Part shown: piece by piece, positions 23,960 through 35,999 of the stretch
How the letters are laid out: every line of letters starts with the position of its first letter
Numbering within the stretch: position 1 is the stretch's first letter
Source: Torreya grandis
Lineage: Eukaryota; Streptophyta; Pinopsida; Cupressales; Taxaceae
Assembly (NCBI GenBank): GCA_037957365.1
Contig: JARHVA010006310.1
Location: forward strand, 161,501 to 225,500
Length of the DNA: 64,000 nt
Direction of reading: 5' to 3'
Program-made: the position numbers and the translations under genes
Notes under the pieces: generated by a model
Told to the model about the DNA's origin: nothing
The model's database searches: none
Seen by the model: only the letters and a program-made list of their open reading frames with translations

Positions 23960-25643
23960 ATTTTCCCCATTTCATTATAATGATGAAATGAAATGAAATA
24001 TTAGAGTAAAATAAATAAAGGGAACATGCATACCTAAACCTACTTGTATGGAAATAAATGTGTTGTAAGGGTCCAACTCACTTCCTAGCCAAGGAAGTGG
24101 ATGGAGACCTGAATAGTACCTAGAGAGAGAAGGAATCCATGGAGTGGATGCCTCATGTATTAAATCTAAATATAGAATCTATGTATCATGGAGAATTAGA
24201 GAAATTCTCTCCCTCTATGCTCAATTTTAATAAAGATGAGTAATGCTTAGAAACCCAAAACTAATGTCTATCTTCTATCCCACATATACTCATATAATTT
24301 GGATGTATGTATACAATCTATATGTTGTAAAGAGAAAAATATATGATGCCCCCACTTTGAATGTCTAAACTAGAATTGAGAAGTGCTTGGAGGTCCAAAA
24401 CCAATGTCTATCCTCTATCTTTTACAAACTCATGTAGTCTAGATCTGATTAATACAATGGACTAACTACTATAGATGGTTATGTGGTCTAACCTAGTGAC
24501 AACCTAGGTATAGTTGGGTGTAATCTAAAATTTTGGTCAATTTGAAAGAAGAGGATGGCATGTCTTTCCATTCAATATATATAATTATGAGTGATGAAGA
24601 ACATGAAAATATGTGCTATGCCCCCAAACCTAGTATGTGAGTGATGCATTTGTATAATCTAGTAATTTATATAACCACATGTGATATGAAATATATTTCC
24701 ATGTCACATGTGAAAAAATAGAGACCCAAAACACTATGCTATGCACTATGTCTATAGTCTAATATCTATTTTTGTAACTATGTCATGTTGTATGAAGATG
24801 TATGTATAATACGTGTAGCATGTACATGCCCCTAAATTTGGTATCTAAGTATTTATATATAACAAAATCATGGTGAATCCATATAATTTGAACCACTCTA
24901 TCTAAATAGTCTATTTATCAATAAGCTAAAATCACACAAGATCCTTATGATCTAAACCATTGTATATGAATAGACTATGTATCTATAAATTGAAGGTGTA
25001 TCCCTCTAAATGTCTTGAGTAATGTTGAGTGACCCATATAATCTGAATCAATGTATATCTCAACCAATATGAGCTGACTCTAATAATGTAAATTCTAGAT
25101 GTGTAAGAACCATGATGTATCCACCTATAAGAGTGGATGGTCATGTTAGGTAAGTGTAGAAATAATAATAGTAAAATTGATTCCCCCCTTTTAGGGAGAG
25201 GAATGAAATATTTGATAGAGGAGGTCGAGCTAAAAGTGATGACTAGTGGCATAGTAATAGAAAAAAGGTTGGTATGTTATAAATAGCTTGAAATTTTATT
25301 GGATTGATTAGATTGAATTATTGAAAATGGAACATGTTTGGATTGGTGAGGACCAAGGTGTGTGTTTTAGATATAATAAAAATGTAAAAATGCTCATGTT
25401 GTAGTAGGTATATGAGGTAGTAAGAGATTTAATCTTGAGTGATGTCAAAGTTATCATTGTCATGATTTCATGGAAGAAAATAGTTTAAAAAATGGATTTA
25501 TGAAATTTAAGTTATGGGTAGAATGATATTTTGTTTTAAGTGAAAAAAATGTCTAATATAGGAAATTATATTTATTCTTGATTCATTTTATGCATTAACT
25601 AGGTTGATATTTTGAGCTCTGGAGTGAGAGAAATGTTGAGGAG
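23960..25643 (-). repeat. E2 PPT and 3' internal region
   Basis: The reverse counterpart of 19905-21569. It includes the PPT at 23961-23973 and a minus-strand frame at 24983-25252 starting MPLVITFSSTSS, the same frame as 20293-20481. On the plus strand it is the sequence upstream of the PMD gene, so it may hold that gene's promoter; no clear TATA box could be assigned in such AT-rich DNA. Confidence 0.55.
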
Positions 25644-27597
25644 ATGAGAACCTACCATGACTCATTTCAAGTAGTTGGTGGCCCAAGTTTAGGATGGTGG
25701 TGATGTTACCATGGTAAACAACTCAAACACTTGATTTTTGACTAATAAATGTGTTTTTTTATGGTGCTTTGAATGATAAGTTATAGATGAGAGAGTTCCA
25801 TATGGGTTAGGTGATGGATACATTGGGGTTGTTACCATTGTCTACTGATGAGAGGGTTGTCCTAGATAGGGTAGGGTTAGATCATGTGTGTTACATAGGT
25901 ATAGTGTAGTGGGATTGATATCTGATGACTACCTTATGTTATAGGTGGAATGTAGATAAATTTACTTGTTGGATTCTTATAGGGGAGATGACTATGAATT
26001 TGGAGGATTTGTATCACATATTACATCTACTGGTTAGTGGACAATGAGTAATGGTACATGATGATATGGGTGTTGATGTTATTAATCGTGTATACATGTA
26101 TTTTGTTGGTGTGCCTTAGAGGATACATTAGAGAGGTAGTGAAAGTGATATGCTATTGTCAATTATTAAACAATCTACTATTCTATGTTTTTGGAAGTGG
26201 TAAGCTATTTTGTTGGCATATTTTGTTGTTGTGGAGGGGAGTGAAGTATTTATTGCATATATGATGCATAGGATTGTGCACATTGTGGAGGTATATGGGA
26301 TTATATCCTCATGGGGTATGACTATGCTTGCCCACATATATAGGTATCTTTACAGGTTTACATAAGAGTCATTCATTGGTAGGGTGAGCATGCTAACCTT
26401 ATTGTATTATTGGGCTTATGAGCACATAGTAGTTATGTAACCAATTGTATTATCAAGGGAAAAGTTAGCACTTTAAAAACCATTTGGAGAGTAGTGGATG
26501 AGTACATTGGATATTCAATCCCTGGAATGGACCATTATAGGTGGGTGATAGATAGATTGTTGGCTAGTGACATCATATGGAGGCCTTACAGAGGATTTCT
26601 TGGGTGGGTAGAGGATGGAGTATAGTTGCGATATATGAAGGTTATTTTTTGGATTCATGACCACTAGGTTGGATTATATGAGTGATTTTAGTATGATCAT
26701 GTTAGTAGATAGTTTGGGGTACCACAGGATGTGGCCCCATTAGCATGGGTGTGGGTGAGGAGTGTATAAGCATCTATGAGGGAAGGATATCATGCGAGAC
26801 CTACTAAGGTTAAGTTTTCACCATTACCATTAGATGTAAGGGATATGGCCATATAAATTCTAAATATGGATGATGTTGGATGTAAAGATGTATATAATAC
26901 ATGGTGGGTTAGGTAGTAGTAGGATCCATTATACCCTATTGAGGTAGGAGATGCTCCAGAGTATGAAGATCTTGAGTTAATCTAGATGATGAGAGGTAAG
27001 TAGTGATTACATTTGAACTTTGTATAAACTTGTGATTTATTTTGATTTCAAATTATGTAGCTAATGTAGTCTCATACTTCATGTGAAGGTGAAGTGGGAG
27101 ATACTCAATATGAAGCACAAGCTAGGATGGGGAGTGGAGATGATGATTATTAGGAGACAATAATCAAGTCAACACTCTAAGATATCACACATGATGTACC
27201 TGATGATGCAATGGAGGTGGGATTGATAGAGTGAGTGATAATCACAATTGGTATTCATGTTCATCTATTCAACAAGGATACTATAGTGATATCTACATGT
27301 GTTAGGCTCATAAGAGAGAGAGATGAGTTAAGAACTAAGCTAGATAGGCATAAGATGCTTCTTCTTAATTTTGGATGTGTTAGCACAAGGATCATGGATG
27401 AGTATATATATCTTCAGAGATGATATGTGAACTTGTGTGAGGAGCATGGTCAGTTACTGGAGTAAGAGAATTATCTCAAGAGTCATGTGGTAACTTGAGG
27501 AGGTGCAAGAACATCAAGTACTAGGGTAGATTATGGGACTAGCACTGGTGGGGAGAGTGAGATTGAGAGTGAAGGCATGATGCCTTTTCATGACTAG
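25644..27597 (+). pseudogene. E2 antisense PMD gene with a 93-bp intron
   Basis: The best preserved copy. It starts MRTYHDSFQVVGGPSLGWW at 25644. The region after a probable first intron (much shortened here) begins MREFHMG near 25789. The PMD core (about 25850-26735) shows RWNVDKFTCWILIGEMTMNL, LEDLYHILHL, HDDMGVDVINRVYMYFVGVP, SESDMLLSIIKQS, LCFWKW, MHRIVHIVEVYGIISSWGM and FGVPQDVAPLAWVWV. An intron at 26996-27088 (GAG|GTAAG to GTGAAG|GTGAAG) splits off a C-terminal exon with a charged, coiled-coil-like stretch (RERDELRTKLDRHK) and a stop at 27595-27597. About a dozen stops interrupt the frame. It lies opposite to gag. Family call (PF10536) from motifs; function unknown. Confidence 0.83.
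26996..27088 (+). other. Spliceosomal-type intron in the E2 PMD gene
   Basis: The 5' site GAG|GTAAGT is consensus. The 3' site reads GTGAAG|GTGAAGTGG, whereas the E3 and E4 copies keep TGTGCAG|GTGAAGT at the same place. Length 93 bp; the matching introns are 94 bp (42875-42968) and 93 bp (59468-59560). Confidence 0.7.
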
Positions 27598-27633
27598 TTG
27601 TACTTGATATTAGTGTATATGTTTTGAAAACTC

Positions 27634-27635
<2 letters not shown>

Positions 27636-27664
<29 letters not shown>
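27636..27664. repeat. (TA)n microsatellite
   Basis: About 14 TA units lie just after the E2 PMD stop codon, in the spacer 27598-28030 that separates it from the Cys-containing frame. The rest of this spacer is AT-rich and shows no gene. Confidence 0.9.
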
Positions 27665-27666
<2 letters not shown>

Positions 27667-28021
27667 ATACTGAATTGATTTTAACTCATGCATATTATGT
27701 TATGGAATTTGGAGTATATTGGTATATTTGTTGCAAATGGTTGCTTAGAAATAGTTAATTTAGCATTGATGGTGGGATTGCATATGTTTTGGTAAAATGG
27801 TATTTTAGATATGTGATTTGATTGTTTTTTATAAGTGTGATTTTAATGTCTGATTTTGAATTATATGTGAGTAAAACATTGTTGTTTTGTAATCGATAAA
27901 TTGATTAAATAAAGTAAATTAGTTTAAGATTGGTAAAATAGGATATTGATAAGATCAAGATTTAGATAAGTTGGTTTATATTAAGGAAGGCTATTTGTAA
28001 ATAGGAATGTTAGTTATTAGT

Positions 28022-28031
28022 ATAAGGGGAT
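28022..28031 (+). other. Antisense PPT-like motif followed by TG
   Basis: ATAAGGGGA then TGTAAGATATCAC. It follows TGTTAGTTATTAG and is matched in E3 (41951-41962, AGAGGGGGA then TGTAAAACATC), E1 (17672-17685) and E4 (51979-51990). The R elements carry a similar TTAGTTATCAAGGAGGGATG (about 33716-33738). It resembles the PPT/LTR edge of an element in antisense orientation. Confidence 0.45.
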
Positions 28032-28032
28032 G

Positions 28033-28560
28033 TAAGATATCACTTTATGTGTATCAGGCCCCTGGCTATTGTATCACTATCTGAACCCTGATGGCCAACT
28101 GAATAAGTTCCCATACTATTCATGTTATATAGGAACATACCCTATATCTGATACTATATGTAGTGTAATAACTATATCTATACATGGAGACTCTATGAGA
28201 TGCAACCTTTATAGATGTGCAACTAAAACTATGTGTTGTGAAGGAGGCTCATCTATCTACAAGTGTAGTGGATTGCTACATGAAATAACACCTTGTGGCC
28301 TCTATTGTAATGCATATGACTGAGTAATAGATCGAGATAAAAATGTAAGCTATGATGGGGACTTGTCTAATCTCAATTATATTAGGTTTTTACATGAAAT
28401 AGATCCCTAAAAACTTGGCTGTAGTGAATATCTATCTAGAGAGATACTCTATAATGTGGGTTTAACTAATCTTAATTGAGTGGGTTGCTACATGAGATAA
28501 GACCTTGAAAAATCTATTATAGTTCCTATGACTATGTTGGATATTTATATATAAATATAC
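28033..28560 (+). pseudogene. E2 conserved Cys-containing frame with internal repeats
   Basis: An open stretch (28069-28323) contains LNPDGQLNKFPYYSCYIGT, GDSMRCNLYRC, MCCEGGSSIYKCSGLLHEI and a tail ending LYCNAYD. It agrees with 17381-17638 in E1 at more than half of its residues by eye. Downstream, two weaker repeat units (SYDGDLSNLN...FLHEI and a later GLLHEI) follow with stops. There is no upstream ATG in frame, so the reading may begin in an LTR-like or spliced sequence. No known family recognised. Confidence 0.45.
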
Positions 28561-28619
28561 TATGTAATCCTCAAACTACACTACTATATGTAGGTTTCTA
28601 TCACTATACTAGTCTACAA

Positions 28620-30667
28620 ACCATCTGAGAAGGTGGGATAAGAGATCCCCTATAAGGCTCTGTCTTAGAAATTGCTTTACTCTCACTATGAGCAATTGAT
28701 GATTCCTATGAAGGAATGTCTTGGGATAAATTAGTCATGAAGGAATTAGGTCTATGGTTCCATGATGGACGAGATCTCAATGCCCCTCATGTGAAGTTAA
28801 TATGCCATTAACAACACGTCTATTAATACAATCCTTGAGTCCATAACAATCATTGTCTCTATGTCCATGAATACAATGATAGTTATAAAAGGGCCAATGT
28901 GATTGCCTGTGTGGGATATGTGGATCTTGAATATGAGTAAAAGTAAATGTGATTAACCTCTTATCTATAATTGATAATAATATAACATATGGGCTATATC
29001 ACTCTGAATCAACAATAGTGGTGCCTTGCTATTGTTCTCTATAGTGCATATTGTCGGTGGCGCTATATAAATTGGCTCTCTATTCTTAATTGGTTATTTT
29101 TTTGGTTTTGCTCTCCTATCTTATTTTAGACATGGTGGATGTTAAGTGATAGGAGGTGTAAATGGAGTTAATGTTGTGAAATCTAGAGTAAGTTGATCAA
29201 CTAAATTTGTTTCAATCAATCCCAATTTGTTTTCCAAGGTTAGAACTGTATAACATAATTACCTAAAAGAGGACTCTGTATGATATAATATATGCTCTAG
29301 GAGGGGTTGACAAATCCCCTTAATAAATATATGTTAAATCTCTAAATATGTTGTTTTATAGATCAATCTTAACATGTGAGTCTTTAATCATAAGATATAA
29401 TCACTAACTGACTCTGAATTATTCTGATGCAATATAACAAGTTTATCATATGTGACATGAAGACCTATGTTTTCTATGTAATATATGAGAAATTCCTCCT
29501 CTAAATCATCATATATATGTAAGGAACCAATAGGAAGTAGATGAAAAAACCAATAATGTTTATTACCCACTAGTGTCTACTAGAACAACTTAAGTAGAAT
29601 CAAAGGACTCACATGAGATGGCAAAGCGTTCCAAAATGCTTTAAGGTGTATGAATGGATCTCTAGTTTCATGAAATTGAGGAAATGATGGTATCAAAAAA
29701 TGCTTAAAAAAGGAAGCTTTTACAAATGTCATTGGAAGAGGTTTACCATGTAAGTCATTGGAGTCTATCCAAGACTTATAAGCCTTGTTTTCCAAGTTAG
29801 GGAGATGTAATTGGTGTTATAATTCACCAAATGCATGCATAAATAATCTCTTGAGATGGTATATTATTATCTTGAATTGGTTAATTTAAATGTTGAATTT
29901 GATCATTTATTTCAGCCATGGGAATTCTACATTTAGCAATTGGATCATAGAGAGGGGGTGTGCTCACTTGAGAATTTGGAGGAATGGTAACTTGGACCTT
30001 AGTATATGGATGTGGGCTACTATTCTCTTTGGGTAAAGAGTGATAAATAGGTGCTACTATAGTAGGGGGTGGCTTTGGAGATTCATTGGTATTTTTAGTA
30101 TTTAATGAATCACATTTTAAGTGAATACAAGATGTGATGTTATCATTGACATGTGCATCATTTGAAATAGATTCATGCATATAAGTAGAAGCAAAATTTT
30201 ATAATGCATTATGTTTGAGAGAAGGAATGAAAAAAGATTTAGAAGCATGAGATGCATTTTTCTCTTCACTATGTGCATAATAGTCATCATTATTCAATGC
30301 ATTATCACAATTAGAGTTTCATTCATATTCACTCTCATTTTCATATTTATTTGCATGTTCACTATCATACTCATTATCATTTCCATTATCACTAGGAGAG
30401 GGGTAAGAGAAGATGTTAATTCTTTTTTGATATGCAATAAATTGTCATGTGAATCTAAAATATTATGTGCATCTATGTTATCCTTGAATGGAGTGAATGA
30501 ATTATATTTATTTTCAATATGAGAAGTAAGATTAATATAATTATCATTTAAACATTATTTTTTCATTGTTTGAGATGAAAAAGTAGAGTTAATAACATGA
30601 TATTGATCATTTGAATTATGCATCATAATTTTGATTCTATTTTTATATTGTTGTAATTTGAACATAG

Positions 30668-30758
<91 letters not shown>

Positions 30759-31140
30759 GATCAAATGCAATCAAATAATCACCAATGAGAGGTTCAATTG
30801 GAAATTTATGACTAATTTATTCATTTGATGCATTGCACATAGGAGAATGAGGTGAAAACTACCTTTCCCATTTATCAAAATTATTTTCTTTAGAAGAGGG
30901 AAGAAAAGAGATAGATTTGAGAGAAGAAGATGCATATACTTTTTATTGACTATAATTTTCATATGCATCATCATATTCCCCATTGAAATAATATTAATTG
31001 TCTTCATTTTAAATGAAATCATTTTTCACATTTTTGGCTAATGTGCAATTTTGTAAATTTGTCCATTCATTGTCATAATTATGAGAATTTTTTTGAAATT
31101 TATCTATAGGATGAGAGGGAAGAAGTGCCTTAGTGGCCAT
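28620..31140 (-). pseudogene. E2 gag (gypsy-type), decayed, with an AG-repeat expansion
   Basis: Here the start ATG is intact (31138-31140, MATKALLPSHPIDKF). Blocks follow in the family A order: acidic N-terminus, an AG microsatellite (30672-30755) inside the frame, MHESISNDAHVNDN and the Pro-rich PPTIVAPI spacer (30180-29881), ENKAYKSWIDSNDLHG and the core start SPLILLKLF (29795-29580), core end HLLPIGSLHIYDDLEEEFL and YYIENIGLHVTYDKL (29570-29388), and the degenerate C-terminal knuckle near 28900-28800. Stops and shifts break the frame at several points. The role would be assembly of the element's particle. Confidence 0.78.
30672..30755 (-). repeat. (AG/CT)42 microsatellite inside gag
   Basis: 84 bp of uninterrupted AG on the plus strand. 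On the gag strand it encodes alternating Ser-Leu. The same site has about 7 CT units in E1 (near 15030) and about 78 in E4 (49142-49298). Confidence 0.95.
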
Positions 31141-31400
31141 TTTATTTCCTTCAAAAAATAAAATATGTAATATTACTATTAATAAAATAAATTTTAAAAT
31201 AATTACTAACATAGAGATTTTGAAAATATTTTTGACTCTTGAAACAATTTGCAAAGATTCTAAAATTTTTGTTTAAACATTGTAAGGAAGGCTTGGGATT
31301 TGAGGACCTAGTTTTAAAATCTATGGTTTTAGGTTGGGGTTTTAGATTAATAAATCAATAAATATTAATTTATGGTTATTTTAACTAATTATAAGTACCC
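31141..31400 (-). other. E2 leader, joined to the R LTR
   Basis: The leader with CCTCAAATCCCAAGCCTTCC (minus strand, near 31280-31310) runs to about 31390, where family A similarity stops. The R-family LTR begins at about 31400-31440. E2's own LTR end and primer site are missing at this junction. Confidence 0.6.
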
Positions 31401-32331
31401 ATTATTCCCTAATTTGATAAAACATTTATTCCCTTCTTGTTTCTATTGTCCAAACTAGTCATAGAGACCTAAATTTTTTGGGTTCTTTGTGATGTTCCTA
31501 TGTGAACCCAATTGTCAAATATTAAGTGATAAATGTCAAAGGATATATCTATAGAGATGATTTGATATTCAATCCCTAACCCTGCATCTTTCTTGATAAA
31601 CAAAATTTGAATCATTTAAGAAAGGGGGGTTAGTGTGTGTAAGATACACTGAATGTGTGATCCAAACACCTTGTGTGGGTATGCTACCTACATATCAATA
31701 CTCTGAACAAAGATCAAGCCATATGTAGTTCTCCTACCTAATTTTATTTGTGAAATAGTGTGATGTAGATGCAAGAAATTCCAAATTGAGAGTGCTTGAG
31801 GTGGTTAGGGACTGATATGAGGGTTTGAATATGTTTGTAGTTGTGTTGGGCGACTATATGCAAAGAATAGAGAAATTTTCCTTAGTAGTTTACTTATATT
31901 ATTACTTTACTATATAATATTTGTCACCTCCCTTTGTAAATGAACTTTGGATGGGATTTTATAATGAACTATTGCTCATGGATTAAATGTATTCATGTTA
32001 GGCCAACATAATGAAGGATAAGAATCGAATAAAAATAGCCATTTGGGGTCAAATTACAAAGAGAAAAGAGCACCAAAAATGGGACACTCTAGGGTCTGGT
32101 TGTATTATCTAGGTATGATGCTCCTATCTTATAGGTTCAAGACCTAGGGGATCAAGATTATCCTAGGAAATAGAGTTTGGCTGAGTTGGAATGATCATTA
32201 GGAAGGATATAGATGACTAAAAATGAGAGAAAAGGTGTTAAGAAGAATCACAAGAGCATGCAAGAAGGACATGTGTATTGGGTGTCACAAGCACACTAAA
32301 ACTACCAATTTAAATTTTTTATATGACTACA
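31400..32331 (-). repeat. R element 3' LTR, end truncated
   Basis: The minus-strand start TGTAGTCATAT follows the PPT. It matches 4685-5353 plus 10978-11200, that is, the left LTR without Copia-1. It stops near GGACAATAGAAAC (about 31436-31445), lacking the last few hundred bases. Confidence 0.7.
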
Positions 32332-35239
32332 TTTGCCCCCTTTATTCTAGTGATGTAACAAAGTGAAATACTAGGATAAAGAAAAAGTAGAAAGTGTACC
32401 TAAACTTACCTATAGAGATGAAGCCCATAAATATGTGTGATTTTGAGTGATTCTAAGTGATGTTGAGTAATGTTGGGTAGTTTTGGGTATGTGATGTATA
32501 AAAATTAATATCATTAACAAAGCTAAGAGCTCAATTCTATGAGAGTGGATCAATAATGCAAATGTTAGTCTTTTGGCTCCATCATCACATATTAAGTGAT
32601 GCTATGTGATCATCCATGTGTTAATCAATGTTTGGACTATGTTTTTAATCCCTTTGAGTAGGTGGATTAAGAATACAAATGCTAGTTATTCTTTTGGCTC
32701 CATCATTTCTCCCAAAGTGTGAAACTATGAACTAATACCAGTATGAATGTGTGTCATATGAGATAGCTCCTAAATCTCGTGAATTCTATGTAATCTAAAA
32801 ATGTGTCATGGATATTTTAATGTGTGCTAAGAACTAGGCTAATCTTGGCTACTCTATAAGGTATAAACTAGGCTTGTATGAAAGCCAATCCAAAACTAGG
32901 AATTAGGCTTATATGAAAGCCACTTTGAAATGGTGTCAAGCACCTACAAATGGAATAAGGCATGAAATTATTGAGAACAAATGGGTCATGTAATGAACTA
33001 AAAAGAAAATAAGGCAAATGTGTCATGCACATTTCCCCCAATCACTAGCGTCTATAACATGGGTTATGATCTAGAAGTTATACCAACTAGCTAATCTAGA
33101 ACTAGAAGCAAGAGCCATCATGTCACACATGATGCCCCTATATCTAGATTATCTAATAAAACTTGTAAGGAAACTAATATTTATAAATTTTACTATAGCT
33201 AACAAAATTATAACTAGACTTACCTTTCTATCTATTTTTATAAAATCAATGTTTTTTGTTGTTTGTATAGGAGCACCAAAAATAAGACACTTTGTTATTC
33301 TACGCTATAGTCCAAGTATGGGACTCTTGTCCTTTGTTATTTATGATCACTATTTTATATTTATCACTATTTTCTTAGTCTATTATACCTATTTTGGGTT
33401 CTAGTTGCTATTATGAGTGTTATAAAAACTAATTTTTGAGTGGTAAAAGGCTCTGATCTCTGTGACAAATCCTCTTTTTATTGTCCACTCTTATGAGGGT
33501 AATAATGACGAACCTACAATGACTACCCTTAGAAGAAAGATATCTAAAAGTATGTTATGCTCTAAAATACATGATATAGCAATGATAATAAAAAATATGT
33601 CTCAAGATATATCATAGTTTGTATTAGAGATTGTTAGATAAATAGGGGTATACCTAGATAGATGTAACAATGTAATAACATGTGTAGTATACTAAACCAA
33701 AATTGGAAATGTTAGTTATTAGTTATCAAGGAGGGATGGAGCATGATGTCTATCATAGCATCCCATAAAATAAGATAATGCATGATGTGGATCATGGCAT
33801 TGTAAACAATGATAAGTAAACAAGCAATAAGCATGCAAGGCAAGAAGTAAGAAGAACACAAAAGTGGCAAAGTGGCAAAGAAAACAAGGGACATGGGCAC
33901 ATGTCACTCAAACTAGGAAAGCAAGCATATAATACATGTTTAAATTCCATGTACATATACAATTGAAAACAAGCAAGGTTGGCACGAGGGCCATAAGCAT
34001 ATAGAAGAGTACCAACAAAGGGCTTTGGTAAATGTCCTAAGGCACACACAAGAGAGAAAATAGGAACTAATAAATTCAATCTCATCTAGATATTCAAAGA
34101 AAGAAAGGAAGGCATGTAAATGTTGTAAATACTATCACATCTAACTAATCAAAAAAATAAGTGAAAGTATGTAAAACATGGAGTACAAGACTAGGTAGAT
34201 GCTAAAAAATACAAAAGTGTTATATACTTGTGAGTGTCGATAGAATATTCTATGTAAGCTAGTAAGTAATATAAATCATCATGTTAACTAAAGTGTGTGG
34301 TGTAGGAATGACATGACCTAGATGGTGTAGTCATGTAGAAGATGCCCTTGGTGGGTATATATGGTGATGTATGTCTCGAATGTAGAAGTAGGATGCCCTC
34401 TCAATAGTTAGAGTGAATCAATCAAGGATTTGGATGTTACTACACACACTCAAAGAAAATCAGGTGAAGCATGGTAATGTAGATAAACTGACAAACAATA
34501 GCATAGAACAACAAAAATGTAAGTCTAGCATGGTAGTAGAAATGTAAAGCATGGATAATGCATATAATTGAAATTTTTTTAGTGTTTTGAGTTATTTGAA
34601 TTTTTATGTATTTTTTAATTTTGTATTATTTTTGGTATTTTGAATTATTTGAATGTTTTTTGTATTTTTAAAATAAGCTATGTACAATAAAACACAAAGA
34701 AACTATGTATAATAATTGAAAAGAAGATATGTATAAGTAATACTAAGAAGAAATGATACTAACCGATGAGTCTCATGAGAGACTCCCTATCATGGTGTCC
34801 TCTATTAAGGAGAGGAACCATGCATGATCATGAAGAATAATGGAAGGGTTGAGATTGTGACTCTGAAAGTTGTGTATGTTATAAGTGCTCTAAAATCTCT
34901 ACAGTGAAAACTAACTATGGGGTCCCCCTATAACTATGAGAAGTGGATGCAATTGTAGGGATTTTAGGGACCCATATGGTAATATAAGAGGCTCTCTAAA
35001 AGTGTGTTATATATTTAGAGGCATGAGACCTAAATGATATTACCCTAGGTTTGAATACTATAGATGGAAATTGTTTAGAGTCCTAAAACTATGGATGTTT
35101 TAGAACAAGCCTCTATGGAAGTGTATGGACTCTATATGCTAGCAGGGAAGGCCTTGACTGTGTCAGAATCTCAACTAGAGGAAGAACTGTAACTAGTGGA
35201 GGAGATAAAAATGGTGACTACAAAGTAGTAAATGGCTCT
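32332..35239 (-). repeat. R element 3' internal region with PPT
   Basis: No gene recognised. The PPT (AGGGGGCAAA on the minus strand) is at 32332-32343. The part up to about 34500 matches 2485-4684 reversed. It includes the duplicated GGAGCCAAAAGA motif (32530-32710). Near 33716-33738 the plus strand has the PPT-like motif also seen in family A. 34560-34700 is an AT-rich low-complexity stretch. Short open frames at 33120-34085 lie in this repeat and are not credible genes. Confidence 0.6.
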
Positions 35240-35760
35240 GAAGTGGGGATTGGTAACTCATATGGAACTCCACTAACTATAACAACCTGACTATCATGAA
35301 TGAATTTCATGTATCTATGAACTATAGAAATAACTACATCAAGTTTCTAAATACATGGTCAACCAAGTAACATATCAAAGACTCTTACACTAGGAGAAAT
35401 AGTAAATGGTGTGTTCATATGTGTTGGACCAACCTATAGATGAAGTACAATCTCACCCAATGAAATCTATATGTGCCTACTAAATCTACTGATAATTGTG
35501 TCCATCAGGGTAATGTCCTACTCTGAATATCCCAAATGTTTAATTAATGTCATGGTGTACATATTTACACTAGATACATTGTTTATGAAAACACTATGAA
35601 ACGGATGATGATCAATGTAGGCTCTGATAAAGAGTGAATGGTAATCTGAATCACCTTCAATTATCTCCTGCTCTGAGAAGGGGATGGAAGGTCTAGCTAT
35701 AACTCTAGAATTGTATACACCAATCATATTGATCAAAGGATGTGACTCAACTAAAGGTGA
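35240..35760 (-). pseudogene. R element aspartic protease remnant (gypsy type)
   Basis: The minus-strand frame 35518-35736 reads SLFIRAYIDHHPFHSVFINN followed by VSSVNMYTM and KHLGYSE, then after a stop DITLMDTIISRFSRHIQISL, GEIVLHL and FDMLLGWPCI. This is the layout of a Ty3/gypsy protease (V-D-x-G-A-S-x-N...L-P; G-x-x-x-L-P-L; L-G-R-P-W). The active-site D-x-G-A/S has become N-N-V-S-S-V-N, so it is inactive. Nothing like RT follows within the next 3 kb, which is unusual because protease normally precedes RT directly. Confidence 0.65.
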
Positions 35761-35999
35761 TTGGTATATATCTAGTAGAGGGTGAACACTTGATGAATCC
35801 CCTATCTCTTATTGAGAATGCTATGGGAAAGGATCTAAGAAAATTTTTAGAGCCTTGTCCTATGTTTGCTTTGCCTAAGGAGGCTCAATTGGAGTGCCAA
35901 GATCAATAAGGTTTCCATATATCAAGTATTGTATCTTGTTTTTCAACCTAATGCATCTATTTTTTGTCTACCTTGGTGCCTTATGAAAATTGTAAAATG

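Larger units (their letters stand above)
22764..31400 (-). mobile_element. E2: family A LTR element, inverted relative to E1
   Basis: Minus-strand copy: 3' LTR (22764-23959), 3' internal region, PMD gene on the plus strand (25644-27597), conserved Cys frame on the plus strand (28033-28323), gag on the minus strand (31140 down to about 28620), leader to about 31390. In place of its own 5' LTR it abuts a truncated R-family LTR at about 31400. No RT or integrase. With E1 it forms a very large inverted arrangement. Confidence 0.76.

Noticed and set aside
24983..25252. Possible independent host gene
   Set aside because: The same sequence recurs at a fixed place in each family A copy, so it belongs to the repeat.
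30672..30755. Possible GAGA-type regulatory element
   Set aside because: It is a simple repeat inside gag, varying in length between copies; no promoter context.
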